A stretch of DNA of 8,978 bases from Oscillospiraceae bacterium (GTDB lineage Bacteria; Bacillota; Clostridia; Oscillospirales; Oscillospiraceae). This document shows, piece after piece, positions 1 to 5,299 of this stretch. Under the pieces are notes generated by a model. The model did no database searches. It was not told the DNA's origin and saw nothing but the letters and a program-made list of their open reading frames with translations. Position numbers and translations under genes: made by a program. Where the stretch lies: NCBI GenBank assembly GCA_020025395.1, contig JAHHSE010000056.1, forward strand, positions 1 through 8,978, read 5' to 3'. Each line of letters begins with the position of its first letter. Position 1 is the stretch's first letter.

Positions 1-241
1 CCTCTCCCACCGTCAGGGGACGGTCGCAGAGATGGCAGATCTCCCCCTCCCTTTCCCGCACATCCAGGACTCTGGCCGCCCCCCGTGTACCCTGGTCAGC
101 GGGCTGGCCACCCCCCTCTGGATAGAAGGCGGTACGGTCTAATATCACCTGAAACCCTCCCTTTTCCTCCCGGCAGTCCAGCACAGCGGCGGTAAACCGC
201 CGACAAAAGGAATCCTGGTAGTATAGCTTTTCTGTCTTCAT
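1..241 (-). CDS. AlaX-type alanyl-tRNA editing protein, N-terminal 80 residues (runs off left edge)
   Basis: Only the first 80 codons are visible. The reading begins MKTEKLYYQDSF and contains LDRTAFYPEGGGQPADQG at residues 34-51. This is the hallmark of the AlaRS second additional domain and the free-standing AlaX editing proteins (typical form: FYPxxGGQPxDxG). The family hydrolyses Ser or Gly mischarged on tRNA-Ala in the cytosol. The zinc-binding HxxxH and the DHHA1 domain expected in the long (~390-residue) Clostridia version would lie outside the window. The ATG at 241 is supported by an AGGAGG at 248-253, 6 nt upstream. A full AlaRS is unlikely because an AlaRS begins with its catalytic domain, whereas here the editing-type domain starts at residue 1. 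The gene follows the coaD operon on the same strand but is separated from it by a repeat-like element and a terminator hairpin. Family call confident; the rest is not visible. Confidence 0.88.
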   Translation of the reverse strand, partial: MKTEKLYYQDSFCRRFTAAVLDCREEKGGFQVILDRTAFYPEGGGQPADQGTRGAARVLDVREREGEICHLCDRPLTVGE

Positions 242-257
242 CTGATTTCCTCCTATG

Positions 258-286
258 AAAAGGCACTGCGGTATTCCGCAGTGCCT
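258..286 (-). terminator. Intrinsic terminator hairpin downstream of the uvrC-coaD operon
   Basis: A perfect 11-bp stem (261-271 with 276-286, arm AGGCACTGCGG) closes a 4-nt loop. Read on the minus strand it is followed by a short run of four T (261-258, the first T being the last stem base). That fits a rho-independent terminator for the minus-strand operon, although the T-tract is short. It ends only a few bases before the AGGAGG of the downstream alaX-like gene, so it could instead act as a leader hairpin or attenuator for that gene. Confidence 0.7.
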
Positions 287-455
287 CAGGCTGTCGAAAA
301 AGTCCGTGACTTTTCCCATCGCTCACCGACAGCCCTTGCTTTGCAAGAGCTGTCGGGCATTTGATCCCATTTGAGGCAGGCTTTGCCCCGTCGAGCTTCC
401 CCACACGATCCAGGAAAATCTGATTTCTTTGGGAGGCTTTTTGACACGCTCTCTC
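287..455. repeat. MITE-like non-coding element with imperfect inverted ends
   Basis: About 165 bp without a plausible gene. The ends are imperfect inverted copies of each other: GGCTGTCGAAAAAGTCC at 289-305, and GCGTGTCAAAAAGCC on the minus strand at about 449-435. They share TGTC(G)AAAAAG(T)CC. Inside is a strong hairpin at 326-356: an 8-bp stem CCGACAGC/GCTGTCGG, one mismatch, then 5 more pairs around a TTT loop. The element starts at the stop codon of the coiled-coil gene and ends at the terminator hairpin, as if inserted between the two. No transposase is present and no target-site duplication is clear. The repeat nature is inferred from a single copy; a structured 3' UTR or small RNA is the alternative. 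Confidence 0.5.
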
Positions 456-972
456 AGTCCTGCTCCGCCTCGGCATCGTAGACCCGGCTCTGACCGGAAG
501 AGGCGGAGGGGACACCCCCGGCCGCTGCCCGAAAGCGAATCCGAGACTTTTTGATCTCATCAAAGGCCTCCGCCACCGCTTCCTCGGTGCGCTTCAAGGC
601 ATCCTCGCAGTACTCGTTTGCCGCCTTTCGCAGCTCCCGGCTCCGCTCCTCCGCAAGGCGAATCATCTCATTGCTCTTCTGCTTGGCCACATTCAAAATC
701 TGATCCTCCGCGATCATCTGCTTGGCCTTTTCCTCCGCCTGCTGGCGGATCAAATCCGCTTCCCGTTTGGCGGAGGCGATGTAATCCCCACGGGCCGCCA
801 CCAGCTTCTGGGCCTCCGCCAGCTCCATGGGAAACTGCGCCTTCAGATCATCCAGCAGGTCCAGGGCCTGCTCCCGCTCTATGATACATTTATCACTGGA
901 GAGGGGCAGGTTTTTTGCCTCCTCAATCATGCTGTACAGCATATCCAACAATTCATCTACACCACTGGCCAT
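454..972 (-). CDS. Small coiled-coil protein of unknown function, last gene of the coaD operon
   Basis: 172 residues, strongly helical and charged. Residues about 1-60 form a short helical module (IIEREQALDLLDDLKAQFPMELAEAQKLV). Residues about 60-145 are a near-continuous Ala/Glu/Lys/Arg-rich coiled coil resembling ATP-synthase b/H subunits and DivIVA-like proteins. A Gly/Ala/Ser-rich tail ends in the acidic YDAEAEQD. There is no signal peptide or membrane segment. Similar proteins are often auto-annotated 'ATPase', but no Walker A or other nucleotide-binding motif is visible. The ATG at 972 shares one base with the coaD stop codon (TGATG) and is preceded by AGGAGG at 981-986, so translation is probably coupled to coaD. 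I recall DivIVA-like proteins next to coaD in other Gram-positive bacteria, which hints at a conserved pairing. Function unknown. Confidence 0.85.
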   Translation of the reverse strand: MASGVDELLDMLYSMIEEAKNLPLSSDKCIIEREQALDLLDDLKAQFPMELAEAQKLVAARGDYIASAKREADLIRQQAEEKAKQMIAEDQILNVAKQKSNEMIRLAEERSRELRKAANEYCEDALKRTEEAVAEAFDEIKKSRIRFRAAAGGVPSASSGQSRVYDAEAEQD

Positions 973-1484
973 CAGTTTGTCCTCCTACTGTTGATCTTTT
1001 CCCTCACATCGTCTACAATCTCCCGAGGGATAAAGTCCCGCAGGTCCGCCCCATAGTAGGCCATCTCCTTTACAACGGTGGAGCTGAGATAGGTATACTT
1101 CTCACTGGAGGTGAGAAACAGGGTATCCAGCTTGGGATTCAGCTTCCGATTAATCAGCGCCATCTGGGCCTCCTTCTCATAGTCAGAGACCGCCCTCAGT
1201 CCTTTGATTAAGGCCCTGGCCTTTTTCCGTTTGGCATAGGCGACCAAAAGCTCTGTGGAGCAGTCCACCTCCACATTGGTGAGTCCCGCCCCGTCGATCA
1301 CCCTCTGAATCAGAGCCGCCCGGTCTTCATAGGAAAACAGACCGTTCTTCTCCGAATTCACCATGACACATACGATGAGCTTATCAAACAAAACCGCCGC
1401 CCGTTTGATGATATTCAAATGCCCCAAAGTGATGGGGTCAAATGAGCCGGGGTAGATAGCAATGGTTTGCTGTGTCTTAGCCAT
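972..1484 (-). CDS. coaD: Phosphopantetheine adenylyltransferase (CoaD)
   Basis: Cytosolic enzyme of the penultimate step of coenzyme A synthesis: 4'-phosphopantetheine + ATP gives dephospho-CoA + PPi. The 170-residue product has the full nucleotidyltransferase signature: IYPGSFDPITLGH at residues 10-22 with the TxGH motif at 19-22, GLRAVSDYEKE at 95-105, and the C-terminal EKYTYLSSTVVKE at 128-140 (family form YSFISSSxVKE). Length matches the family (~160). An in-frame GTG at 1493 overlaps the rsmD stop, but the AGAAAGG on the minus strand sits about 10 nt before the ATG at 1484 and only 1 nt before the GTG, so I chose 1484 (MAKTQQ). It is translated between rsmD and the coiled-coil gene in a tightly packed operon. 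Confidence 0.96.
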   Translation of the reverse strand: MAKTQQTIAIYPGSFDPITLGHLNIIKRAAVLFDKLIVCVMVNSEKNGLFSYEDRAALIQRVIDGAGLTNVEVDCSTELLVAYAKRKKARALIKGLRAVSDYEKEAQMALINRKLNPKLDTLFLTSSEKYTYLSSTVVKEMAYYGADLRDFIPREIVDDVREKINSRRTN

Positions 1485-1489
1485 TGGAT

Positions 1490-2035
1490 TCACGCCTTTC
1501 TGCGGTAAACAGTCACCTTGATCTTTCCGTAATGGTACTCTCTCCCCTTCTCATAGGGGTCCGGCAGCTGCGGAAGTTCCTTTTCCAAGGCAGTTTCGCA
1601 CACTATTATACCATTTTTGCTTACAATGTCAATTACGGCAATTTGTTCCAGACTCTGCTCCATCAGGGGTCCCTCATAGGGAGGGTCCAGAAACAGAAGG
1701 TCAAATTTCTCCCGACAGCCAGAGAGGAAGGTCATGGCATCGGTGGACAGAATCCGAGTCCGGTCCGTAAAGCGGCAGCTCTCCACATTTTCCCGGATGA
1801 TCCGGACCGCGGCGGGATTCCACTCCACCAGAGTGGCCTCCGCCGCCCCGCGGGAGAGGGCCTCAATGGAGAGCTGTCCGCTCCCCCCAAACAGATCCAG
1901 AACCTTCCGGCCCTCCACATCAAATTGAATGATATTAAAAATGGATTCCTTAACCCGGTCTGTGGTGGGCCGGGTGTCCAGCCCTGGCAGTTCCTTAAGT
2001 TTCCGCCCTCTGGCGCTCCCTGTAATCACACGCAT
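1490..2035 (-). CDS. rsmD: 16S rRNA (guanine-N2)-methyltransferase RsmD
   Basis: Methylates N2 of G966 (E. coli numbering) of 16S rRNA using SAM, in the 30S subunit. The 181-residue product shows RPTTDRVKESIFN at 22-34, the SAM-binding LDLFGGSGQLSIEALSRGA at 46-64, and the catalytic N6/N2-methylase motif DPPY at 117-120. The start is set at the ATG at 2035, giving MRVITGSARGRKL, the canonical N-terminus of the family. An AAGGAG lies 10 nt upstream. The in-frame ATG at 2044 would leave only 1 nt between that ribosome-binding site and the start. It lies 27 nt after uvrC; its stop is followed within 6 nt by the chosen coaD start. Confidence 0.95.
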   Translation of the reverse strand: MRVITGSARGRKLKELPGLDTRPTTDRVKESIFNIIQFDVEGRKVLDLFGGSGQLSIEALSRGAAEATLVEWNPAAVRIIRENVESCRFTDRTRILSTDAMTFLSGCREKFDLLFLDPPYEGPLMEQSLEQIAVIDIVSKNGIIVCETALEKELPQLPDPYEKGREYHYGKIKVTVYRRKA

Positions 2036-2062
2036 ACGCTCCATGCTCCTTTCGCTGTTCTG

Positions 2063-3952
2063 TCAGCCCTCCCGGGGCCGGGTGTGGAAAAAGCCGTAGA
2101 CCGCTTGGGCGGTCCGCTTGTCCACCACCTGGGCAAGCTGACCCTCCGAGGCCTCCTTCACCGCCTTCACGCTTTTAAACTGCTTCAGCAGCTCCGCCCT
2201 TCTCTTGGGGCCTACTCCGGGGATCTCATCCAGCACCGACCCCTGGACCCGTCCCCTTCTCTGGAGCCGATTGAATTCAATGGCAAAACGGTGGGTCTCC
2301 TCCTGAATCTGACCGATCAGAGAGAAGATGGCCTGATTTTGCTGGATGCCGATCTCTCTCCCCTCCGGGTTTACCAGTGCCCGGGTACGGTGGCGGTCAT
2401 CCTTCACCATGCCAAAGACAGGAATGGTCAGGTCCAGCTCCTCCAGTACCCCTTGAGCCACCCCCGCATGGGCGGTGCCGCCGTCAATGAGGAGAAGATC
2501 CGGCAGGATGCCGAATTTCTCATCTCCATCCAGATATCGGCGAAATCGGCGGGTGAGGACCTGGTGCATGGAGGCGTAGTCATCCGGCCCATCCAGATCC
2601 TTGAGCTTAAAATGGCGGTAATCCCGCTTCCGGGGTCTCCCATCCACAAATACCGTCATAGAGGCCACAATGTCGTCTCTCCCGGTGTTGGAGATGTCAT
2701 AGGCCTCCATGCGGCGGGGTGTTTCAGAAAGGCCCAGCAGCTTCCCCACCGCCTCCATCAGCTTGGACTGGCGCTCCTCCCGGTCGGTGGCCCGCTCCAC
2801 CTCCTCCACCGCATTGGTGTTGGCCAGACGGATGAGGTCCGCCTTGGCCCCCCGCCGGGGAGTGATCAGATTCACCCGCCTGCCCGCCTGCCCCGACAGC
2901 ATTCTGGTCAGAGAAACCTCGTCCTCCAACTCACACGGGAGAAGGATTTGGGTCGGCATCACCGCTCTGGACAGATAGTATTGTCCCACCAGGGCGGAAA
3001 TCACCCGGCTGTCCTCCCCCTCCATGGGAGTTCCCATCAGCTCCATATCCTTGGCGGCCAGCTCTCCATCAGAATAGTGGAGAATCACAAAGCAGCTCTT
3101 GGCCGTCCCTCTGTGGTAGCCGATCACATCGGTATCCGCCAGAGAACCCGCCACCACCTTCTGCCGCTTCCCCAGCAGTTCAATGGCCCGATACCGATCC
3201 CGAAGCTGGGCGGCCCGCTCAAAGCGAAGCTCCTCCGCCGCCTGCTCCATCTCCCCCAACAGCTCCTCCCCTACCTCCTTGAATTTCCCTTCCAAAAGGC
3301 GGATGGCCTGTCCGATGGTATCCCGGAACTCCTCCTCTGTCTTTTCCGGACGGCACCAGCCGTCACAGCGGCCCATATGGTGGTTGAGACAGGGCCGCTC
3401 CTTCCCAATGTCCCTGGGAAACTTCTTTCCGCAGGTGGGAAGCTTCAGGGCGGCGCAGAGAGCATCCACGATTCCCTGGGTGGCCCCTCTGCTTCCATAG
3501 GGGCCAAAATATCTGGCCCCATCCTCCGCCGGTCGGGTGACAATGGAGAACCTGGGATAAGGCTCCCTCCCATCCAGGCGGATATAGGGATAGCCCTTGT
3601 CATCCTTCAACAGAATGTTATAGTGGGGCTTGTGCCGCTTGATGAGGGCGCATTCCAATACCAGAGCCTCAAACTCGCTGTCGGTGATAATGACATCAAA
3701 GTGATGAATCTGACTCACCATGGCACGGGTCTTCTCCGTATGGGTGGCGGAATCCTGAAAATACTGACTGACCCGGTTTTTCAGGGCCTTGGCCTTTCCC
3801 ACATAGATCACGGTATTTTTCTCGTCCTGCATGATATAGACCCCAGGCTTCAAGGGCAGGCTGTGGGCCTTTTCCTTCAGCGCCCGGAACCCTTCCGACT
3901 GACAGATCTGACTCCAGCTCTTACCCTTTTCAGTCTTCTTGCCCGGCACCAT
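2063..3952 (-). CDS. uvrC: Excinuclease ABC subunit C (UvrC)
   Basis: Nucleotide-excision-repair endonuclease that makes both incisions around the lesion after UvrAB loading. The 629-residue product is full length. Domains in order: GIY-YIG nuclease with PGVYIMQD at 36-43 and YVGKAKALKNR at 50-60; four cysteines at 174, 188, 196 and 200, spaced like the [4Fe-4S] ligands described for UvrC; UVR (UvrB-binding) domain around 223-258; RNase H-like domain with YDIS at 418-421 (Asp419), DDYASMHQVLTRR at 457-469, LLIDGG at 487-492 (Asp490) and ETHRFAI with His554; C-terminal helix-hairpin-helix with IPGVGPKRRAELL at 577-589. The ATG at 3952 follows GGGGGG by 5 nt. It is the first gene of the operon, downstream of a clear promoter. 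Confidence 0.98.
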   Translation of the reverse strand: MVPGKKTEKGKSWSQICQSEGFRALKEKAHSLPLKPGVYIMQDEKNTVIYVGKAKALKNRVSQYFQDSATHTEKTRAMVSQIHHFDVIITDSEFEALVLECALIKRHKPHYNILLKDDKGYPYIRLDGREPYPRFSIVTRPAEDGARYFGPYGSRGATQGIVDALCAALKLPTCGKKFPRDIGKERPCLNHHMGRCDGWCRPEKTEEEFRDTIGQAIRLLEGKFKEVGEELLGEMEQAAEELRFERAAQLRDRYRAIELLGKRQKVVAGSLADTDVIGYHRGTAKSCFVILHYSDGELAAKDMELMGTPMEGEDSRVISALVGQYYLSRAVMPTQILLPCELEDEVSLTRMLSGQAGRRVNLITPRRGAKADLIRLANTNAVEEVERATDREERQSKLMEAVGKLLGLSETPRRMEAYDISNTGRDDIVASMTVFVDGRPRKRDYRHFKLKDLDGPDDYASMHQVLTRRFRRYLDGDEKFGILPDLLLIDGGTAHAGVAQGVLEELDLTIPVFGMVKDDRHRTRALVNPEGREIGIQQNQAIFSLIGQIQEETHRFAIEFNRLQRRGRVQGSVLDEIPGVGPKRRAELLKQFKSVKAVKEASEGQLAQVVDKRTAQAVYGFFHTRPREG

Positions 3953-3990
3953 TCCATCCCCCCCTTTTCTTCCGCAGTCTCATAAACTCC

Positions 3991-4019
3991 ATCATAGCAT
4001 CCCACCATGATTTTGTAAA
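3991..4019 (-). promoter_or_regulatory. Sigma-A-type promoter of the uvrC-rsmD-coaD operon
   Basis: On the minus strand, TTTACA (4019-4014) is followed after exactly 17 nt by TATGAT (3996-3991), preceded by TGC, an extended -10. The expected transcription start near 3984 leaves about 30 nt to the uvrC ATG, containing the G-rich ribosome-binding site. It lies back to back with the promoter at 4068-4096. Confidence 0.8.
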
Positions 4020-4067
4020 GAAAAAGCCCTGAAGAAAGGGAATTTCGACCCCAATCCCTATGGCCCC

Positions 4068-4096
4068 TTGACATTCTCCCTGCCCTGTGCTATATT
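4068..4096 (+). promoter_or_regulatory. Near-consensus sigma-A promoter of the HAAS/PadR unit
   Basis: TTGACA (4068-4073), a 17-nt spacer and TATATT (4091-4096), with an extended -10 TGC at 4088-4090. The start near 4103 gives a leader of about 55 nt that ends in AGGAGG at 4144-4149, 7 nt before the ATG at 4157. A promoter this strong in front of a regulator gene is usually kept in check by a repressor, which fits PadR autoregulation. Confidence 0.85.
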
Positions 4097-4142
4097 TCAA
4101 ATGGAACTACTATATTTTTATCAGTAGATATTTTCACAGTAG
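4090..4142 (+). promoter_or_regulatory. Repeat-rich promoter/leader region, candidate PadR operator
   Basis: Overlapping and just downstream of the -10 box are two copies of CTATATTT (4090-4097 and 4110-4117, 20 bp apart, about two helical turns). There are also two copies of CAGTAG (4122-4127 and 4137-4142) and a short inverted pair CTACT/AGTAG (4107-4111, 4123-4127). Such AT-rich repeats over a start site are the expected place for an autoregulatory operator. The classic ATGT-N8-ACAT PadR site is not evident, so this is only a candidate. Confidence 0.35.
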
Positions 4143-4156
4143 AAGGAGGATATGGA

Positions 4157-4927
4157 ATGAATCAGAAAACCTATTTTAAAAAATTCTCCCGAATCGTGCG
4201 CTGGACCCTTCCTAAGGCGGAGGCAGACGAGACCCTTTCCGACTATGAGGAAATCCTCTCCCGGTATTCCGGGGAAAAGGAATCCGCCCTGGTAGCGGAT
4301 CTGGGGGACCCTCTTCGGGCCGCCAAACAGCTGGTGGAGCCCCGCACCTATCACCGATGGCTGTGGGCCTTTGGGGGGATGCTCTTTTGTCTGCTGATTC
4401 CGGAGCTGTGGCTCATAAAGGCCGCTTTCTCCAGCCCTCCCTTTCTCCCCCTCTTCCTCCTGCTCCTCCTGGGGGCCGGAATCGCCTTTTTCACCTTTCT
4501 TCCCCGGCACAAGGAGGAGAAAGCCCCCCTTCCAAAAGGCCTGTTCCCCGCATTGGGAGTGGTTTTATTGGCCTTTGCGGCGGTTCTTGTGGCGGCTGCC
4601 AGTATGACCGGGCTTTTCTCAGGGCTTTGGACCTTTCTTCCCCCGGAGCGGTATGGAATGACAGCCCGTTTGATCCTTTTGCTCGCCGGAACGGTCTCCG
4701 CCCTTTTCAGCGTCTCCGGTCTGGTGCTGGCCCGGCTTTCTGACCGCCATTGGTGCGCCCTCTATCTGCTGGGGGCCACGGTACTCATGGAAGCCGTGCT
4801 GGTCCTGTCTGTCTTATGCTCCCTCTCTCTGGATACTTCTGTCCCCTACTGGTGGACCATCCACGCTTTAAAGCTGGGTGTACTGGGCGCTGCCGGATTG
4901 GCTGTCACGGGGAAGGCGCTATGCTGA
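4157..4927 (+). CDS. HAAS/DUF1700-like multi-pass membrane protein paired with PadR
   Basis: 256 residues. The N-terminal ~65 residues are soluble and helical (TLPKAEADETLSDYEEILSR at 17-36, then ADLGDPLRAAKQLV at 47-60). This matches the HAAS/DUF1700 module commonly found beside PadR-family regulators. The rest is hydrophobic, with about six membrane segments (roughly 68-90, 95-115, 130-150, 168-193, 198-221, 233-253) separated by short charged loops, e.g. PRHKEEKAPLPK at 116-127. The start has AGGAGG 7 nt upstream. The stop codon overlaps the PadR start by 7 nt, so the two are translated together. Biochemical role unknown; by context it is a membrane partner or target of the PadR protein. 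No enzyme motif is seen. Confidence 0.85.
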   Translation: MNQKTYFKKFSRIVRWTLPKAEADETLSDYEEILSRYSGEKESALVADLGDPLRAAKQLVEPRTYHRWLWAFGGMLFCLLIPELWLIKAAFSSPPFLPLFLLLLLGAGIAFFTFLPRHKEEKAPLPKGLFPALGVVLLAFAAVLVAAASMTGLFSGLWTFLPPERYGMTARLILLLAGTVSALFSVSGLVLARLSDRHWCALYLLGATVLMEAVLVLSVLCSLSLDTSVPYWWTIHALKLGVLGAAGLAVTGKALC

Positions 4928-5223
4928 AAAAAGAACTGATCGAATTGTGTCTGCTCTATCTGATGACGCAGGAGGATCTGTATGGCTATGAAATCCTTCG
5001 CCGTATTCACGAGAGCTTTCCTGACACTCAAGAGAGCGCTGTTTACGCCCTGATCCGGGGTCTCTGTAAAAACGGCTTCACCCAGCGGTATGACGGGGAG
5101 ACCTCTGGGGGTCCCAAGCGAAAATATTATCGGATCACTCCTGCCGGTGAAGTCAAGCGGGACCAGCTGCTGAAAGAATGGCGGCGGCTTCGGCGCGCCC
5201 TGGAAGACATCGGGGTGGTTTGA
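4921..5223 (+). CDS. PadR-family transcriptional regulator
   Basis: 100 residues, a compact winged-helix PadR protein of the short type. Visible family features: LCLLYLMTQEDLYGYEILRRI at 9-29 (helices before the recognition helix), SAVYALIRGLCKNGFTQ at 39-55 (recognition helix and turn) and the wing GGPKRKYYRITPAGE at 63-77, followed by a short dimerisation helix to residue 97. A longer in-frame reading upstream is rejected because it runs through the membrane protein gene in another frame. The ATG at 4921 has GGGGAAGG about 5 nt before it and gives the expected N-terminus. It overlaps the upstream gene by 7 nt. The usual order has PadR first; here it is second. Ligand and targets unknown; autorepression of 4068-4096 is likely. 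Confidence 0.93.
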   Translation: MLKKELIELCLLYLMTQEDLYGYEILRRIHESFPDTQESAVYALIRGLCKNGFTQRYDGETSGGPKRKYYRITPAGEVKRDQLLKEWRRLRRALEDIGVV

Positions 5224-5234
5224 CTTGCATCACC

Positions 5235-5279
5235 AAAAGGGTCTTCCGCAGAATGCAGATTCTGCGGAAGACCCTTTTT
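5235..5279. terminator. Bidirectional terminator between padR and the LTA-synthase gene
   Basis: A perfect 20-bp stem (5235-5254 with 5259-5278) closes a GCAG tetraloop. It has an A-run at the left edge and a run of five T at 5275-5279, so both strands read as GC-rich hairpin plus U-tract. It ends transcription of the plus-strand padR unit (stop at 5223) and of the minus-strand gene that stops at 5300. Confidence 0.95.
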
Positions 5280-5299
5280 CAATGATTCCAAATCCCCTG

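Noticed and set aside
96..563. A 155-codon minus-strand frame crossing the alaX start and the repeat element
   Set aside because: It runs through the alaX-like gene start, a terminator hairpin and the repeat-like element in another frame, overlaps two better supported genes, and has no recognisable domain.
1484..3985. An 833-codon open frame on the plus strand, opposite rsmD and uvrC
   Set aside because: It is fully antisense to two genes with complete catalytic motifs. Its translation is low-complexity, rich in His, Leu, Pro and Gly with no recognisable domain, and there is no ribosome-binding site. GC-rich antisense frames often lack stops by chance.
4750..4920. Longer N-terminus for the PadR protein
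   Set aside because: The added residues come from the out-of-frame reading of the membrane protein gene. The ATG at 4921 has a ribosome-binding site and gives the standard PadR start.
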